In this document: piece by piece, positions 43,336 through 53,562 of the stretch
How the letters are laid out: every line of letters begins with the position of its first letter
How positions within the stretch are numbered: the stretch's first letter is position 1
From: an uncultured Maribacter sp.
Lineage (GTDB): Bacteria > Bacteroidota > Bacteroidia > Flavobacteriales > Flavobacteriaceae
Assembly: GCA_947504045.1 (NCBI GenBank)
Contig: CANNFY010000001.1
Span: forward strand, 620,001-684,000
DNA: 64,000 nt
Direction of reading: 5' to 3'
Program-made: the position numbers and the translations under genes
The notes under the pieces: generated by a model
What the model was told of the DNA's origin: nothing
What the model saw: only the letters and a program-made list of their open reading frames with translations
The model's database searches: none

Positions 43336-45111
43336 ATGCGTACTTCTTTATTATCTTCTATAAACTCTCCAAATGATCTTAAAAGATTATCAGAAGAACA
43401 GTTACCACAATTAGCACAAGAAATACGAAATTTTATAATTACTATTGTTGCAGCAAAAGAAGGCCACCTTGGGGCAAGCTTAGGAGTTGTAGAGCTAACT
43501 ATTGCTTTACATTATGTTTTTAATACTCCAACAGACAATTTAGTATGGGATGTTGGTCACCAAGCATATGGCCATAAAATACTTACTGGAAGAAAAGATA
43601 TTTTTGAAACTAATAGGCAATTAAACGGTATTAGTGGTTTTCCTAAAATTAAAGAAAGTATTTATGATGCATTTGGAACAGGACATAGCTCCACCTCTAT
43701 TTCTGCAATACTAGGTATGGCAATTGCTTCAAATATTAAAGGAGATACCACAAAAAACCATATTGCGGTTATTGGAGACGCCTCTATTGCTAGTGGAATG
43801 GCTTTTGAAGGCCTTAATCATGCAGGGGTTACCAATGCCAATGTATTAATTATTTTAAATGATAATGCAATTGGTATAGACCCAAGTGTTGGTGCTTTAA
43901 AAAAATATCTTACTAATGTTAAAAAAGGAACCGCAAAAGATGAAAATATTTTTGAATGTTTAAATTTTAAGTATTCTGGTCCTATTGATGGTCATAACAT
44001 ACCACATTTAATAAAAGAATTAAATAGATTAAAAAAAGTAAAAGGTCCTAAATTACTTCACATTATTACTACAAAAGGAAAAGGACTAAAACAAGCAGAA
44101 GAAAACCAAGTAACCTACCATGCCCCTGGAAAATTTGATAAATATACTGGAGATTTAATCCGTCCAAAAAAAGAAGAGCAACCCCCAAAATACCAAGATG
44201 TTTTTGGATATACAATAGTAGAATTAGCACTTGATAACAAAAATATAGTTGGTATTACACCTGCAATGCCAACAGGTAGTTCTTTAAAATATATGATGCA
44301 GCAAATACCTGATCGTGCTTTTGATGTTGGTATAGCAGAGCAACATGCTGTTACATTAGCGGCAGGAATGGTAAAAGAAGGACTTATACCTTTTTGCAAC
44401 ATCTATTCTACTTTTTTACAAAGAGCTTACGATCAAATAATACATGATGTTGCATTGCAAAATTTACCTGTTATCTTTTGTTTAGATCGTGCAGGTTTAG
44501 TTGGTCAAGACGGTGCTACACACCATGGAGTTTATGATATAGCTTACCTAAGATGTATACCAAATCTTATTATTTTTGCACCATTAAATGAAATAGAGTT
44601 ACGAAACATTATGTATACTGCGCAATTAGGTTTAAAGCAACCTATAGCAATTAGATACCCAAGAGGAAGAGGTAATACTATAAACTGGAAACAAGAATTT
44701 AAAAAAATTAACATTGGAAGTTCCCAAGAATTAAAAAAAGGCACAAAAATTGCTGTAATTTCTACCGGAACTATTGGAAATACTGTTTCAGAAACAATAC
44801 ATAAATTAGAAAATAACGTAGAAGTAGGACATTATAACATGCCTTTTATAAAACCTTTAGATATAAATAGACTTAAATCTATATTTTCATCTTATGAAGC
44901 TATAGTAACTATAGAAGACGGTTGTATAAACGGCGGATTTGGTAGTGCAATTGCAGAATTTGCACAACAAAATAATTTTAAACATACCATAAAAATACTA
45001 GGCATTCCAGATAATTTTATAGAACATGGCACAATAGAAGAATTACACTTAATTGCTAAAATTGACCAAAAATCCATAAAAAATAGCATAAATGAATTAC
45101 GCTTATCTTAA
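43336..45111 (+). CDS. dxs: 1-deoxy-D-xylulose-5-phosphate synthase
   Basis: 591 residues, slightly shorter than the E. coli enzyme. A thiamine-diphosphate enzyme, the first step of the MEP isoprenoid pathway. Seen: KEGHLGASLGVVEL (41-54), WDVGHQAYGHKILTGR, the ThDP motif GDASIASG...LNDN, the pyrimidine-domain DVGIAEQHAVTLAAGM, and the C-terminal transketolase domain. DUF3078 starts within its last 20 bp. Another isoprenoid gene, the polyprenyl synthase, is at 28896-29879. Confidence 0.96.
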   Translation: MRTSLLSSINSPNDLKRLSEEQLPQLAQEIRNFIITIVAAKEGHLGASLGVVELTIALHYVFNTPTDNLVWDVGHQAYGHKILTGRKDIFETNRQLNGISGFPKIKESIYDAFGTGHSSTSISAILGMAIASNIKGDTTKNHIAVIGDASIASGMAFEGLNHAGVTNANVLIILNDNAIGIDPSVGALKKYLTNVKKGTAKDENIFECLNFKYSGPIDGHNIPHLIKELNRLKKVKGPKLLHIITTKGKGLKQAEENQVTYHAPGKFDKYTGDLIRPKKEEQPPKYQDVFGYTIVELALDNKNIVGITPAMPTGSSLKYMMQQIPDRAFDVGIAEQHAVTLAAGMVKEGLIPFCNIYSTFLQRAYDQIIHDVALQNLPVIFCLDRAGLVGQDGATHHGVYDIAYLRCIPNLIIFAPLNEIELRNIMYTAQLGLKQPIAIRYPRGRGNTINWKQEFKKINIGSSQELKKGTKIAVISTGTIGNTVSETIHKLENNVEVGHYNMPFIKPLDINRLKSIFSSYEAIVTIEDGCINGGFGSAIAEFAQQNNFKHTIKILGIPDNFIEHGTIEELHLIAKIDQKSIKNSINELRLS

Positions 45112-46210
45112 ACAGCTACCAAAAAAAATAGTTATAGCTTTATTTTTAATAGCTTTTACCTTACCATCTTTTTCTCAAGACTCTATTGTTAGCACCTCAG
45201 AAATAGACACGGCTATTATTAACACTATAGTAATTAGAAAAACACAAGAAAAAATTAAACACATACCCAGAGGAGCAAAATTAACTAACCCTTATGTTTC
45301 ATTTAAAAAAACGAAACCATTATCTAAAAAATTTAAAAAATTTAGAGTTCCATCTTTTTGGGAAAAAACAAATAAACTTGGTGTACAAATTAGCGAAGTT
45401 GCTTTTGTTAACTGGAATGCTGGTGGTAACAACTCTATAAGTGGTATTGGAAGTCTATATTTTGAAAGAAATTACAAATTTAGATACGTACAATGGGATA
45501 ATGAATTGGAATTAAAATATGGTTTAAATGCACAAGAAGACCAAAAATTAAGAAAAACTGATGATAATATAAGAATGAGTTCCACATTTGCTTACAGAAG
45601 AGATACTATAAGTAATTGGTACTATTCTGTAAAAGCAAACTTAAAAACACAATTTTCTAACGGTTACACCTATCCAGATAGAACCACACCTATTTCAAGA
45701 TTTATGGCTCCTGGTTATTTCTTTTTAGGGGCAGGAACATCTTATATAACCCCTGATCAAAAGTTTAATTTATACATATCTCCACTAACCGCAAAAGCTA
45801 CTTATGTATTGGACCAAAGGCTTGCAGACAAAGGTTCTTTTGGGGTAAAAAAAGCAGTTTTAGATACTAATGGTAACATAATTGAAGAGGGCGAAAATGT
45901 ATTTGCAGAACTAGGTTTTTTAGTTACAAATAATTGGGAAACCAATATTTCTAAAAATGTAAAAATGACCCATAGGCTATCTTTATACACCGATTATCTT
46001 ACAAGTTTTGGTAATGTTGATGTTGATTGGGAATTAAATTTTAATCTAATAGTTAATAAATACATTAAAGCAAATATTGGCACACATATACTTTATGATG
46101 ATGACATTCTTTTTGATGAAATTGTGGAGAATGATGTTGTTATAAGCGAAGGTGTTCCTAGAATACAGTTTAAACAATTATTAGGTGTAGGTATATCGTA
46201 TGATTTTTAA
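45092..46210 (+). CDS. DUF3078 outer-membrane-like protein
   Basis: 372 residues with a signal peptide (cleavage near PSFSQDS). The central block matches DUF3078: VAFVNWNAGGNNSISGI, LKYGLNAQEDQKLRKTDDN and FMAPGYFFLGAG. Alternating hydrophobic strands and the terminal GVGISYDF suggest an outer-membrane beta-barrel. The function is unknown. It overlaps the end of dxs by 20 bp, so the two are translationally coupled, and its last 4 bp overlap convergent dgt. Confidence 0.85.
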   Translation: MNYAYLKQLPKKIVIALFLIAFTLPSFSQDSIVSTSEIDTAIINTIVIRKTQEKIKHIPRGAKLTNPYVSFKKTKPLSKKFKKFRVPSFWEKTNKLGVQISEVAFVNWNAGGNNSISGIGSLYFERNYKFRYVQWDNELELKYGLNAQEDQKLRKTDDNIRMSSTFAYRRDTISNWYYSVKANLKTQFSNGYTYPDRTTPISRFMAPGYFFLGAGTSYITPDQKFNLYISPLTAKATYVLDQRLADKGSFGVKKAVLDTNGNIIEEGENVFAELGFLVTNNWETNISKNVKMTHRLSLYTDYLTSFGNVDVDWELNFNLIVNKYIKANIGTHILYDDDILFDEIVENDVVISEGVPRIQFKQLLGVGISYDF

Positions 46211-47553
46211 TACAACTGTTTACCCATTATTTTATTATGTATGTGTACCGCAGCACTATCTGATAAGCTTGCAACATAACAGCAGGTATTTAATAAAATA
46301 GAATATATAGATAAATCTGTACGTTGGTAAAATTTTGGTAGAGTACTTATCATTAACGTATCATAATTAGACGCCTTACCTTCTTTTTCGTTTATAAGTG
46401 CAGCCGAATATACCTCTAATATATCCGATATTATTTTATAACCTGCAATCTCTTTTTCTATAACTTCTTGTGCTTTATATACTTTATTTACACTTAAAGT
46501 TATTATATCTTTTATCTGAGCTGCATAAGCACTTTTATCTAATAAAGACACATGAAAATCGCCATTAAGTATAGCCTCCTCATTAGCTATAAAAATAGAA
46601 ACAGCATCTGTAATTAAAGTATTTATTGCTAGTGCACGTAAATAACTTAAACGGTCCTGCTTGTAAGCTAAAGAATTATACTTTTTGGTATTAATACTAT
46701 CTTTTACTAATTTAATAAGGTATTCTAATGCGTAATCTTCCGATATTAATCCTAGATTAATACCATCTTCAAAATCTATTATAGTATAGCATATATCATC
46801 TGCAGCTTCAACTAAAAATGTTAAAGGGTGTCTAACATAAGAAATATCTTGCCCTTCTCTAGTTTGCTTTAATCCTAATTCGTTGGCAATCTCTATAAAA
46901 GCATCTTTTTCGCTCTGAAAAAAACCAAATTTTTTATCTGCAATATGTTTACTAGGCTTTTTTGGAAGCGACTCTTTCGGGTATTTCATAAAAGCCCCCA
47001 AGGTTGCATAACTAAGACGTAACCCACCAGAAACACCTTCTCTAGATTCTGTTAATAGTTTAAAACCATTAGCGTTTCCTTCAAAATCTATAATATCTTG
47101 GTATTCTTTTTTAGACAAAACCGATTGGTATTTTTTTCCTTTTCCTGTCTTAAAATACTCTCCAATAGATTTTTCACCACTATGTCCAAAAGGAGGATTA
47201 CCTATGTCATGAGATAAAGCTGCGGCAGCAACAATAGCACCAAAGTCGTTAAACTTATAGCCATGTATTTCACTTAAGTAAGGGTGTTTTTCTACTATTT
47301 TTTTTCCAGCAATTCTACCTAAACTTCTACCAACTACAGATACTTCTAAACTATGCGTTAATCTTGTATGAACAAAATCTGTTTTAGAAAGTGGTATTAC
47401 CTGTGTTTTGTCTTGCAAACTTCTAAAAGCAGCAGAAAATATAATACGGTCGTAATCTACCTCAAAGCCAAGTCTGGTTTCATCCTGTTCTTTACGTAAT
47501 CTTTTAAAATTATCTCCTTGTCTTTTTAACGATAATAATTGCTCCCAGTACAT
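46207..47553 (-). CDS. dgt: Deoxyguanosinetriphosphate triphosphohydrolase (dGTPase)
   Basis: 448 residues. An HD-domain enzyme: metal ligands in HTRLTHSLEVS (His62 and His67) and LSHDIGNPPFGHSGE (His115-Asp116), and FLVEAADDICYTIIDFED further on. It splits dNTPs, chiefly dGTP, into nucleoside and triphosphate, and shapes dNTP pools. Nothing links it to a defence role here. Confidence 0.94.
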   Translation of the reverse strand: MYWEQLLSLKRQGDNFKRLRKEQDETRLGFEVDYDRIIFSAAFRSLQDKTQVIPLSKTDFVHTRLTHSLEVSVVGRSLGRIAGKKIVEKHPYLSEIHGYKFNDFGAIVAAAALSHDIGNPPFGHSGEKSIGEYFKTGKGKKYQSVLSKKEYQDIIDFEGNANGFKLLTESREGVSGGLRLSYATLGAFMKYPKESLPKKPSKHIADKKFGFFQSEKDAFIEIANELGLKQTREGQDISYVRHPLTFLVEAADDICYTIIDFEDGINLGLISEDYALEYLIKLVKDSINTKKYNSLAYKQDRLSYLRALAINTLITDAVSIFIANEEAILNGDFHVSLLDKSAYAAQIKDIITLSVNKVYKAQEVIEKEIAGYKIISDILEVYSAALINEKEGKASNYDTLMISTLPKFYQRTDLSIYSILLNTCCYVASLSDSAAVHIHNKIMGKQLY

Positions 47554-47847
47554 TTCTACTTTTTATAATGCAAGTTACATTTTACAAGATTGTAATACTA
47601 ATAAAAAAGTAGCATTAATTTAGTTTTTATACTAAGATGTATCTTAAAATATATACTAGTAATTGCTTTTAAAAATTAATTTTAGTTACAAAATTGCACT
47701 TCTTAAGAAGAACATCTTTTTTTGTTCTAATATTGACAAAATTTAAAGATAATAGCAGGTATTCTATATTTAGAGAAAATATAACCTTTAGGTAACACAA
47801 TAGACTAACTTCTTATAGATATTTGCCGACTAATTTTTTATTAAATT

Positions 47848-50157
47848 ATGGATAACATATACTTGATTATGATTATTGCTCTTGCTGCTTTAGCAATTGC
47901 AGATTTAGTGGTTGGAGTAAGTAACGATGCCGTAAATTTTTTGAATTCGGCCATTGGCTCTAAAGCTATTTCTTTTAAAACTATAATGATTGTAGCAAGT
48001 GTTGGTATTGCTTGTGGTGCAATATTCTCAAGTGGTATGATGGAAGTTGCTCGTAAAGGTATTTTTAACCCTGGTGAATTTTACTTTAACGAAATCATGT
48101 TCATTTTTATGGCGGTAATGATTACTGATATTCTATTACTAGATTTCTTTAATACCCTAGGAATGCCTACTTCTACAACTGTATCTATTGTTTTTGAACT
48201 ATTAGGTGCAGCAGTTGCAATGGCTTTAATAAAAATTGCAAATGATAATGGAAGTTTTTCTGACTTAGTAAATTATATAAATACAGACAAAGCGGTTTTA
48301 ATTATTGCGGGTATATTACTATCTGTATTAATTGCGTTTTCTATTGGAGCTCTTGTACAATGGATTACAAGGCTATTATTATCTTTTGATTTTGATAAAA
48401 AACCAAAATGGGTTGGAGCAATTTTTGGAGGAACTGCACTAACTGCTATTTCTTATTTTATTTTAATAAAAGGAATTAAAGGAACCGCATTTTCTCAACA
48501 AAACATTGAATTTCTTGGAGGAAATACAATTCAAAATTTCTTAGAGCAACAGTCCTTTTTAATACTATTGTCCATATTTCTTATTTTAACTTTACTATCT
48601 TATTTATTAATTAATGTTATTAAAGTTAATATATATAGGCTAATTATTGGGGTTGGTACATTTGCTTTAGCACTTGCCTTTGCTGGTAACGATTTGGTTA
48701 ACTTTATTGGTGTACCTATTGCAGCATGGCAATCTTATGAAGCTTGGCAAGTTTCAGGAACTTTAGCTAACGAATTTAGTATGGAAATTTTATCAGAAAA
48801 AGTTCCTACACCAAATACACTTCTTTTTATTGCTGGTATGATTATGGTTGTTACACTATGGTTTTCTAGTAAAGCAAAAGCTGTAGTTAAAACTTCTATA
48901 GATTTATCTAGCCAACAAAGTACAAAAGAGCGTTTTCAACCAAATTTTATTTCTCGTTCTTTAGTAAGATTTGCGGTAAACATTTCTCAAAGTCTTACTA
49001 ACATGATGCCTAAAAACATACAAGACAAAATAGAAACTCAGTTTACCAAAACTGCACCTATAATTTCTAAAGATAAACCACAAGATTTACCGGCTTTTGA
49101 TATGGTTAGAGCTGCAGTAAACCTAATGGTTGCAGGAATATTAATATCTATAGCAACTTCATTTAAACTACCATTATCTACTACATATGTAACTTTTATG
49201 GTAGCAATGGGTACATCTTTAGCAGATAGAGCTTGGGGAGCAGAAAGTGCGGTATACAGAGTAGCTGGTGTATTAAATGTTATTGGTGGTTGGTTTGGTA
49301 CTGCCCTTATTGCTTTTACTGCTTCTGCAATTATTCTTACTATAATAAGCTTTGGTAAAGGTGCTGCTATTGCTGTTCTACTTTTTGCTGCTATATTTTT
49401 GCTAGCAAGAAATTATATTTCTTATAATAAAAAGACTAAAATTCTTAAGGCAGAAGATAGTTTAAGTAGAGCTGAAAGTAGTTCTATACAAGGTGTTATT
49501 GAAGAAAGTGCTCATAACGTTGCAAGAGTTGTAAAAAGAACAAATAAAATATACACAACTAGTTTTAATGGTTTGGCCAAACAAGAACTAGAAACATTAA
49601 AAAAGAATAAAAAAGGTGTTGTAAAACTATCTGAAGAAATTGACGATTTAAGAGATCAAATTTTTTACTTTATTAAAAATTTAGATGAAGCCAGTGTTGG
49701 CGCTAGTAACTTTTACATTAATATTTTAGGGTATTTACAAGATATGGTACAATCTTTAGAATACATAACTAAGATTACCCATAAACATATTAGTAACAAC
49801 CATAAAAAATTAAAATACAACCAAATTAAAGAGCTTAAAGAAATTGATATTGAATTAGAAAAATTACTAACAGATACACAGCTTGTTTTTGAAAATAGAT
49901 CATTTGAAGAAATTGAAAGTATTGTTAGGCACAAAAACAACCTATTTAACTTGGTTTCTGATAAAATTGAAAAACAAGTAGCTAGAACTAGAACAGAAGA
50001 ATCTAGTCCAAAAAATACCACTTTATACTTTACTCTATTATTAGAAACTAAAGATCTAATAACTGCTACTATGAACTTATTAGAAGCATACTACAAAGAA
50101 CACGATAGTTCTATAGAGCCCGCAAGATTAGACTCTAATTATAGCAGCAATAATTAA
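47848..50157 (+). CDS. PiT-family inorganic phosphate transporter with PhoU-like tail
   Basis: 769 residues. Paired PiT signatures are present: GVSNDAVNFLNSAIGSKAIS near the N-terminus and AFAGNDLVNFIGVPIAAWQS in the middle, plus LPLSTTYVTFMVAMGTSLAD. About 12-14 TM helices run to residue 530. The last 240 residues form a helical cytoplasmic domain like PhoU/DUF47 (KLSEEIDDLRDQIFYFIKNL). Phosphate uptake with an attached regulator is likely. The 294-bp gap upstream holds no gene that I can see. Confidence 0.9.
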   Translation: MDNIYLIMIIALAALAIADLVVGVSNDAVNFLNSAIGSKAISFKTIMIVASVGIACGAIFSSGMMEVARKGIFNPGEFYFNEIMFIFMAVMITDILLLDFFNTLGMPTSTTVSIVFELLGAAVAMALIKIANDNGSFSDLVNYINTDKAVLIIAGILLSVLIAFSIGALVQWITRLLLSFDFDKKPKWVGAIFGGTALTAISYFILIKGIKGTAFSQQNIEFLGGNTIQNFLEQQSFLILLSIFLILTLLSYLLINVIKVNIYRLIIGVGTFALALAFAGNDLVNFIGVPIAAWQSYEAWQVSGTLANEFSMEILSEKVPTPNTLLFIAGMIMVVTLWFSSKAKAVVKTSIDLSSQQSTKERFQPNFISRSLVRFAVNISQSLTNMMPKNIQDKIETQFTKTAPIISKDKPQDLPAFDMVRAAVNLMVAGILISIATSFKLPLSTTYVTFMVAMGTSLADRAWGAESAVYRVAGVLNVIGGWFGTALIAFTASAIILTIISFGKGAAIAVLLFAAIFLLARNYISYNKKTKILKAEDSLSRAESSSIQGVIEESAHNVARVVKRTNKIYTTSFNGLAKQELETLKKNKKGVVKLSEEIDDLRDQIFYFIKNLDEASVGASNFYINILGYLQDMVQSLEYITKITHKHISNNHKKLKYNQIKELKEIDIELEKLLTDTQLVFENRSFEEIESIVRHKNNLFNLVSDKIEKQVARTRTEESSPKNTTLYFTLLLETKDLITATMNLLEAYYKEHDSSIEPARLDSNYSSNN

Positions 50158-50167
50158 CAAACAAACA

Positions 50168-50197
50168 GAAGACACTTTTACTAAAAAAGGTGTCTTC
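50168..50197. terminator. Hairpin between convergent PiT and helical-repeat genes
   Basis: An 8-bp GC-containing stem (GAAGACAC with GTGTCTTC) extended by A/T pairs with one bulge. The T tract is short on both sides, so this is a moderate terminator. Confidence 0.55.
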
Positions 50198-50213
50198 TAT
50201 TTACAACTATGCT

Positions 50214-51677
50214 TTATACGCAAACCATTTCTAATGTAGTTGCATACAAATCTTTAGTATACATTTTTGCTTTTAACCAAGCATAAAAACTCATTACATA
50301 AATATCTTCTTCTTTATTTTCTCTCCAATCAAAAGAGATTTCAACTTTTTCTTTAAAAGCTTCTGAAACTACTTTTTTAGGAGATTCGTAATATGCTAGT
50401 GCTAACTGAATAAAGGTTATCACTCTTTCTTCTTTAATCTGTTTTAATTTATTGGCAAACTTTATTTTAAAGCTTTTTACCCGTAATAAAACAAGGTCCA
50501 ATTCATCTAACTCTATTAGTAATAAAATTTCCAATATATTCTTTTTTAAAACCCATATCCAGCCAGCTTTTTTTTCATACCAAATATCGCTATGATATAA
50601 TTTTTTAAAAATACCATAAGCATCTTTATACTTATTTTGTTGAAAAAGACACATAATATGTATTAACTCTATATCTAACCGTTCTGTTCTGTTTTTACTT
50701 AATATCTGCAGGGCTTTTACATAGTTTCCGGTATAGTTATAGTTTAAAACTTTTAAGACTGTTAAATCTCCTAAAAATCGTTTATAATATAGTTTATTGT
50801 TTTTTTGCATTTCGGTTTCCATTTTTTCCATAAATGCTACGGATTTGGTAAAATTTTTATTTCTAAAATAAACCATTGCCATTACTTGTAAAATACCAAT
50901 ATGATAGTACAAATGTTTATATGCTAATGTTTTTTTACTACTTACAACCGCATAGGCCTCTTCTATAAAAGGAGTAATCCTATAATAATTACGTTGTAAC
51001 TTGGCAGTTATAGAGGTTAAATTCATTAATTGATATAAAGATTTATACGATAACGAGGCGTGTATAGAAACTTCAAATTTTTTAAATGTACTTTCTACAA
51101 TAGTATTTATTTGGGTAAAAGAATTAGTTTTTAAAATTTTCTCTTTAATTTCTGCATAAGCCATATTTAGTTTAAAGTCTTTTTGAAAAGCCTTCATATT
51201 TACATTCGCACTATTAAAAGTAGCATTAAGATCTAAAGATGAATTACAATGTGCATATTGTATTTTGGTATGATAAATTTCATTTAAAAGAGAATAATGA
51301 TCTATAAAAATGGCTAATCTTTCTGCTTTAGCAAGTGTAGCATACCCTAGCTTATACTCCTTTTGTTCAAGAAATAAACGACTAACTACCAATAACTTTA
51401 AAACATTTAGTTCCTCCGAACTTTCGCCTTCAAAACTTTTAGTAGCTATAAAATCTAACAAGCTATCTTGTAATCTTTTACATAAAGCATGAAAAGCGTT
51501 CTTATTTGGCTTACCGTATAGTTTACTATCTAAATTACTTGTTTCTCCTTTTAATAAATAATTAAATAAAGTAATGTTTTTAACATCACCTCTACGGTTT
51601 TTATTTTTTAACCATAGCACAAAATTCTGCCTACTTTCTACAGACAAAGAGTTTATTATTAAAATAATTTTATTCAT
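50214..51677 (-). CDS. Helical-repeat (TPR-like) protein, function unknown
   Basis: 487 residues, almost wholly alpha-helical, with no signal peptide, so probably cytoplasmic. Repeats of about 35-40 residues with TPR-like pattern (e.g. LGYATLAKAERLAIFIDHYS, FQQNKYKDAYGIFKKLYHSD) span about 95-400. I do not recognise a family function; similar long helical proteins are widespread in Bacteroidota. It is monocistronic and convergent with the PiT gene. Confidence 0.7.
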   Translation of the reverse strand: MNKIILIINSLSVESRQNFVLWLKNKNRRGDVKNITLFNYLLKGETSNLDSKLYGKPNKNAFHALCKRLQDSLLDFIATKSFEGESSEELNVLKLLVVSRLFLEQKEYKLGYATLAKAERLAIFIDHYSLLNEIYHTKIQYAHCNSSLDLNATFNSANVNMKAFQKDFKLNMAYAEIKEKILKTNSFTQINTIVESTFKKFEVSIHASLSYKSLYQLMNLTSITAKLQRNYYRITPFIEEAYAVVSSKKTLAYKHLYYHIGILQVMAMVYFRNKNFTKSVAFMEKMETEMQKNNKLYYKRFLGDLTVLKVLNYNYTGNYVKALQILSKNRTERLDIELIHIMCLFQQNKYKDAYGIFKKLYHSDIWYEKKAGWIWVLKKNILEILLLIELDELDLVLLRVKSFKIKFANKLKQIKEERVITFIQLALAYYESPKKVVSEAFKEKVEISFDWRENKEEDIYVMSFYAWLKAKMYTKDLYATTLEMVCV

Positions 51678-51833
51678 TTAATCATAAGTTTTTATGCTAT
51701 TTATAAACCAAATTACGTGTAAAATAGTTAAAATATATAATTTTTAATCGTAAGTAATATACATATTTCGAATATTAAATTGCTTTTTACTATTGCACCT
51801 TTGTACCATACTAAACATCAAAAAAAATATAGT

Positions 51834-52301
51834 ATGGAAAATCAAATGTTTACGGAGACAAAAAAAAATACGTCTGTAGAAAAAGAAAAAAAAGAATTAG
51901 ATTATGGTTTAAAACCTACACCAGCATTTATATCTGCATCATGGAGCGCTTTGCTCTTAGGTATGGTTTCGTTCTGTATTGGGTTATGGAATGCAGATAT
52001 GTTATTAAATGAAAAAGGCTATTATTTTACGGTGCTTTTATTTGGCCTGTTTTCTGTAATATCTGTCCAAAAGAGTGTACGTGACAAAAAAGAAGGGCTT
52101 CCTGTTACCGAGGCTTACTATGGCATTAGTTGGTTTACCACCATAGTATCAATAGTTTTATTAGTTATTGGGCTTTGGAATGCAGATTTACTACTAAGTG
52201 AAAAAGGGTTTTATGGTATGGCCTTTACCTTAAGTTTATTTTCTGCTATTGCAGTACAAAAAAACACACGTGATATTAAATATTTAGATGAAATAGAATA
52301 A
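51834..52301 (+). CDS. YiaA/YiaB-type inner-membrane protein, two tandem repeats
   Basis: 155 residues from the ATG at 51834; upstream in-frame TTG at 51780 is rejected because a likely -7 box (CACCTTTG, one mismatch, 51796-51803) lies between them. Two repeats, each with two TM helices, carry the family motif: [16 protein letters not shown] and [16 protein letters not shown], each followed by VQK(S/N)xRD. Function unknown. A pair of hairpins follows. Confidence 0.87.
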   Translation: MENQMFTETKKNTSVEKEKKELDYGLKPTPAFISASWSALLLGMVSFCIGLWNADMLLNEKGYYFTVLLFGLFSVISVQKSVRDKKEGLPVTEAYYGISWFTTIVSIVLLVIGLWNADLLLSEKGFYGMAFTLSLFSAIAVQKNTRDIKYLDEIE

Positions 52302-52326
52302 AATATTTAATTTAAAATAAAGCATA

Positions 52327-52356
52327 AAAACGTAATATTATAAATTACGTTTTGAT
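52327..52356 (+). terminator. Terminator after the YiaA-type gene
   Basis: A 10-bp perfect stem (52327-52336 with 52344-52353), a 7-nt loop and T residues. Confidence 0.6.
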
Positions 52357-52364
52357 GTTTAACT

Positions 52365-52396
52365 AAAGGTCGTCTTATGTAAAGACGGCCTTTTTT
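52365..52396. terminator. Terminator between YiaA-type gene and nadD (probably also ends the nadD operon)
   Basis: A 12-bp stem with one wobble (52365-52376 with 52382-52393), a 5-nt loop and a run of six T residues on the plus strand. Confidence 0.7.
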
Positions 52397-52979
52397 ATCT
52401 ATAAAAATTCATTTCATCTATATATTTCCAAACTACTTTAGGAAGTAAAGGTTTAATGTTTTTACCCAATTTATAGTTCTCCCGAATAAAGGTTGAAGAA
52501 ATTTCCATTATAGGAGCCTCTACTTTATGTATTTTAGGATGATTCTTAAATTTATGTTCTACTTTACCACTAGAAACTCTAGGATATACATATAAAGAAT
52601 ACGCCTCTAAGATAAACTCATAATTTTTCCATTTATGAAAGCCTTTTAAATTGTCTTCTCCCATAATTAATGAAAACTCATACCCTTTTGGGTATTTTTC
52701 GGAAAGTACAGCTAGGGTATTTATGGTATAATTAGGCTGTGGCAAATTAAACTCTATATTACTAGGTTTTAATTTGGGATATTCTTCAACAGCATCATAT
52801 ACCATTTGGTATCTTTGATTATTGTCTAATAAAGTTTTCTTGGTTTTAAAGGGGCTTTGTGGTGTTACTACAAACCAAACCTCATCTAAACTTGAAAACT
52901 CTACCATATGGTTAGCTATTACCAAATGCCCTATGTGTATTGGGTTAAAAGTACCAAAGTAAAGCCCTACTTTTTTCAT
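52395..52979 (-). CDS. nadD: Nicotinate-nucleotide adenylyltransferase
   Basis: 194 residues. The nucleotidyltransferase signature GTFNPIHIGHLV (9-20) and SSTFIRENYKLG near the C-terminus are both intact. It makes nicotinate adenine dinucleotide in NAD synthesis. It follows gmk by 7 bp and is the last gene of yicC-gmk-nadD. Confidence 0.96.
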   Translation of the reverse strand: MKKVGLYFGTFNPIHIGHLVIANHMVEFSSLDEVWFVVTPQSPFKTKKTLLDNNQRYQMVYDAVEEYPKLKPSNIEFNLPQPNYTINTLAVLSEKYPKGYEFSLIMGEDNLKGFHKWKNYEFILEAYSLYVYPRVSSGKVEHKFKNHPKIHKVEAPIMEISSTFIRENYKLGKNIKPLLPKVVWKYIDEMNFYR

Positions 52980-52986
52980 ATGTACT

Positions 52987-53562
52987 TTATTCTTGCTTTA
53001 CAAAATTAGCTACAAGATCATAGGCTTCTTTTAAAGCTACTTCTAAATCGTAATTTTTAATAACCTTATCAAACTGAGGAGCCGTAGCAAGTTCTACACC
53101 AGCTTTTGCAATACGCATATTTATTTTATCCTCACTTTCGGTACTTCGTTTTTTTAGTCTAATTTTTAATTCATCTATACTTGGTGGTTTTACAAAAACA
53201 GCCAAAGTTTGGTCTGGAAATTTCTTTTTAATACGTAATCCGCCTACAACATCAATATCAAAAATTACATTTTTGCCTTCTGCCCATAGGCGTTCTACCT
53301 CGGTTTTTAAAGTTCCATAAAAATTATCTCTATACACTTCTTCCCATTCTAAAAAATCGTCATTTTTTATGTGCTTTTTAAACTCGGAAACTGTCATAAA
53401 ATAATAATGCTCTCCGTTTTTTTCTTTTCCGCGTCTTGGCCTAGATGCAGCTGAAACCGAAAAAGCTAAATTTAATTCTGGGTGTTGTAGCAAATGTCTA
53501 ACTATGGTAGTTTTACCGCTACCAGATGGTGCCGAAAAAATTAATAGTTTACCTCCTGCCAT
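52987..53562 (-). CDS. gmk: Guanylate kinase
   Basis: 191 residues. P-loop APSGSGKTT (11-19), then SRPRRGKEKNGEHYYF and DVVGG, the GMP-binding region. It turns GMP into GDP. Its ATG overlaps the yicC stop by 1 bp (TAATG), a sign of translational coupling. Confidence 0.97.
   Translation of the reverse strand: MAGGKLLIFSAPSGSGKTTIVRHLLQHPELNLAFSVSAASRPRRGKEKNGEHYYFMTVSEFKKHIKNDDFLEWEEVYRDNFYGTLKTEVERLWAEGKNVIFDIDVVGGLRIKKKFPDQTLAVFVKPPSIDELKIRLKKRSTESEDKINMRIAKAGVELATAPQFDKVIKNYDLEVALKEAYDLVANFVKQE

Noticed and set aside
46207-47553. dgt as an anti-phage dGTPase
   Set aside because: It is a full-length ordinary housekeeping-type dGTPase with no defence genes around it.
47699-47710. Palindrome CTTCTTAAGAAG in the gap before the PiT gene
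   Set aside because: 12-bp palindromes should occur many times by chance in 64 kb; it is about 140 bp from the start codon and no promoter box is near.
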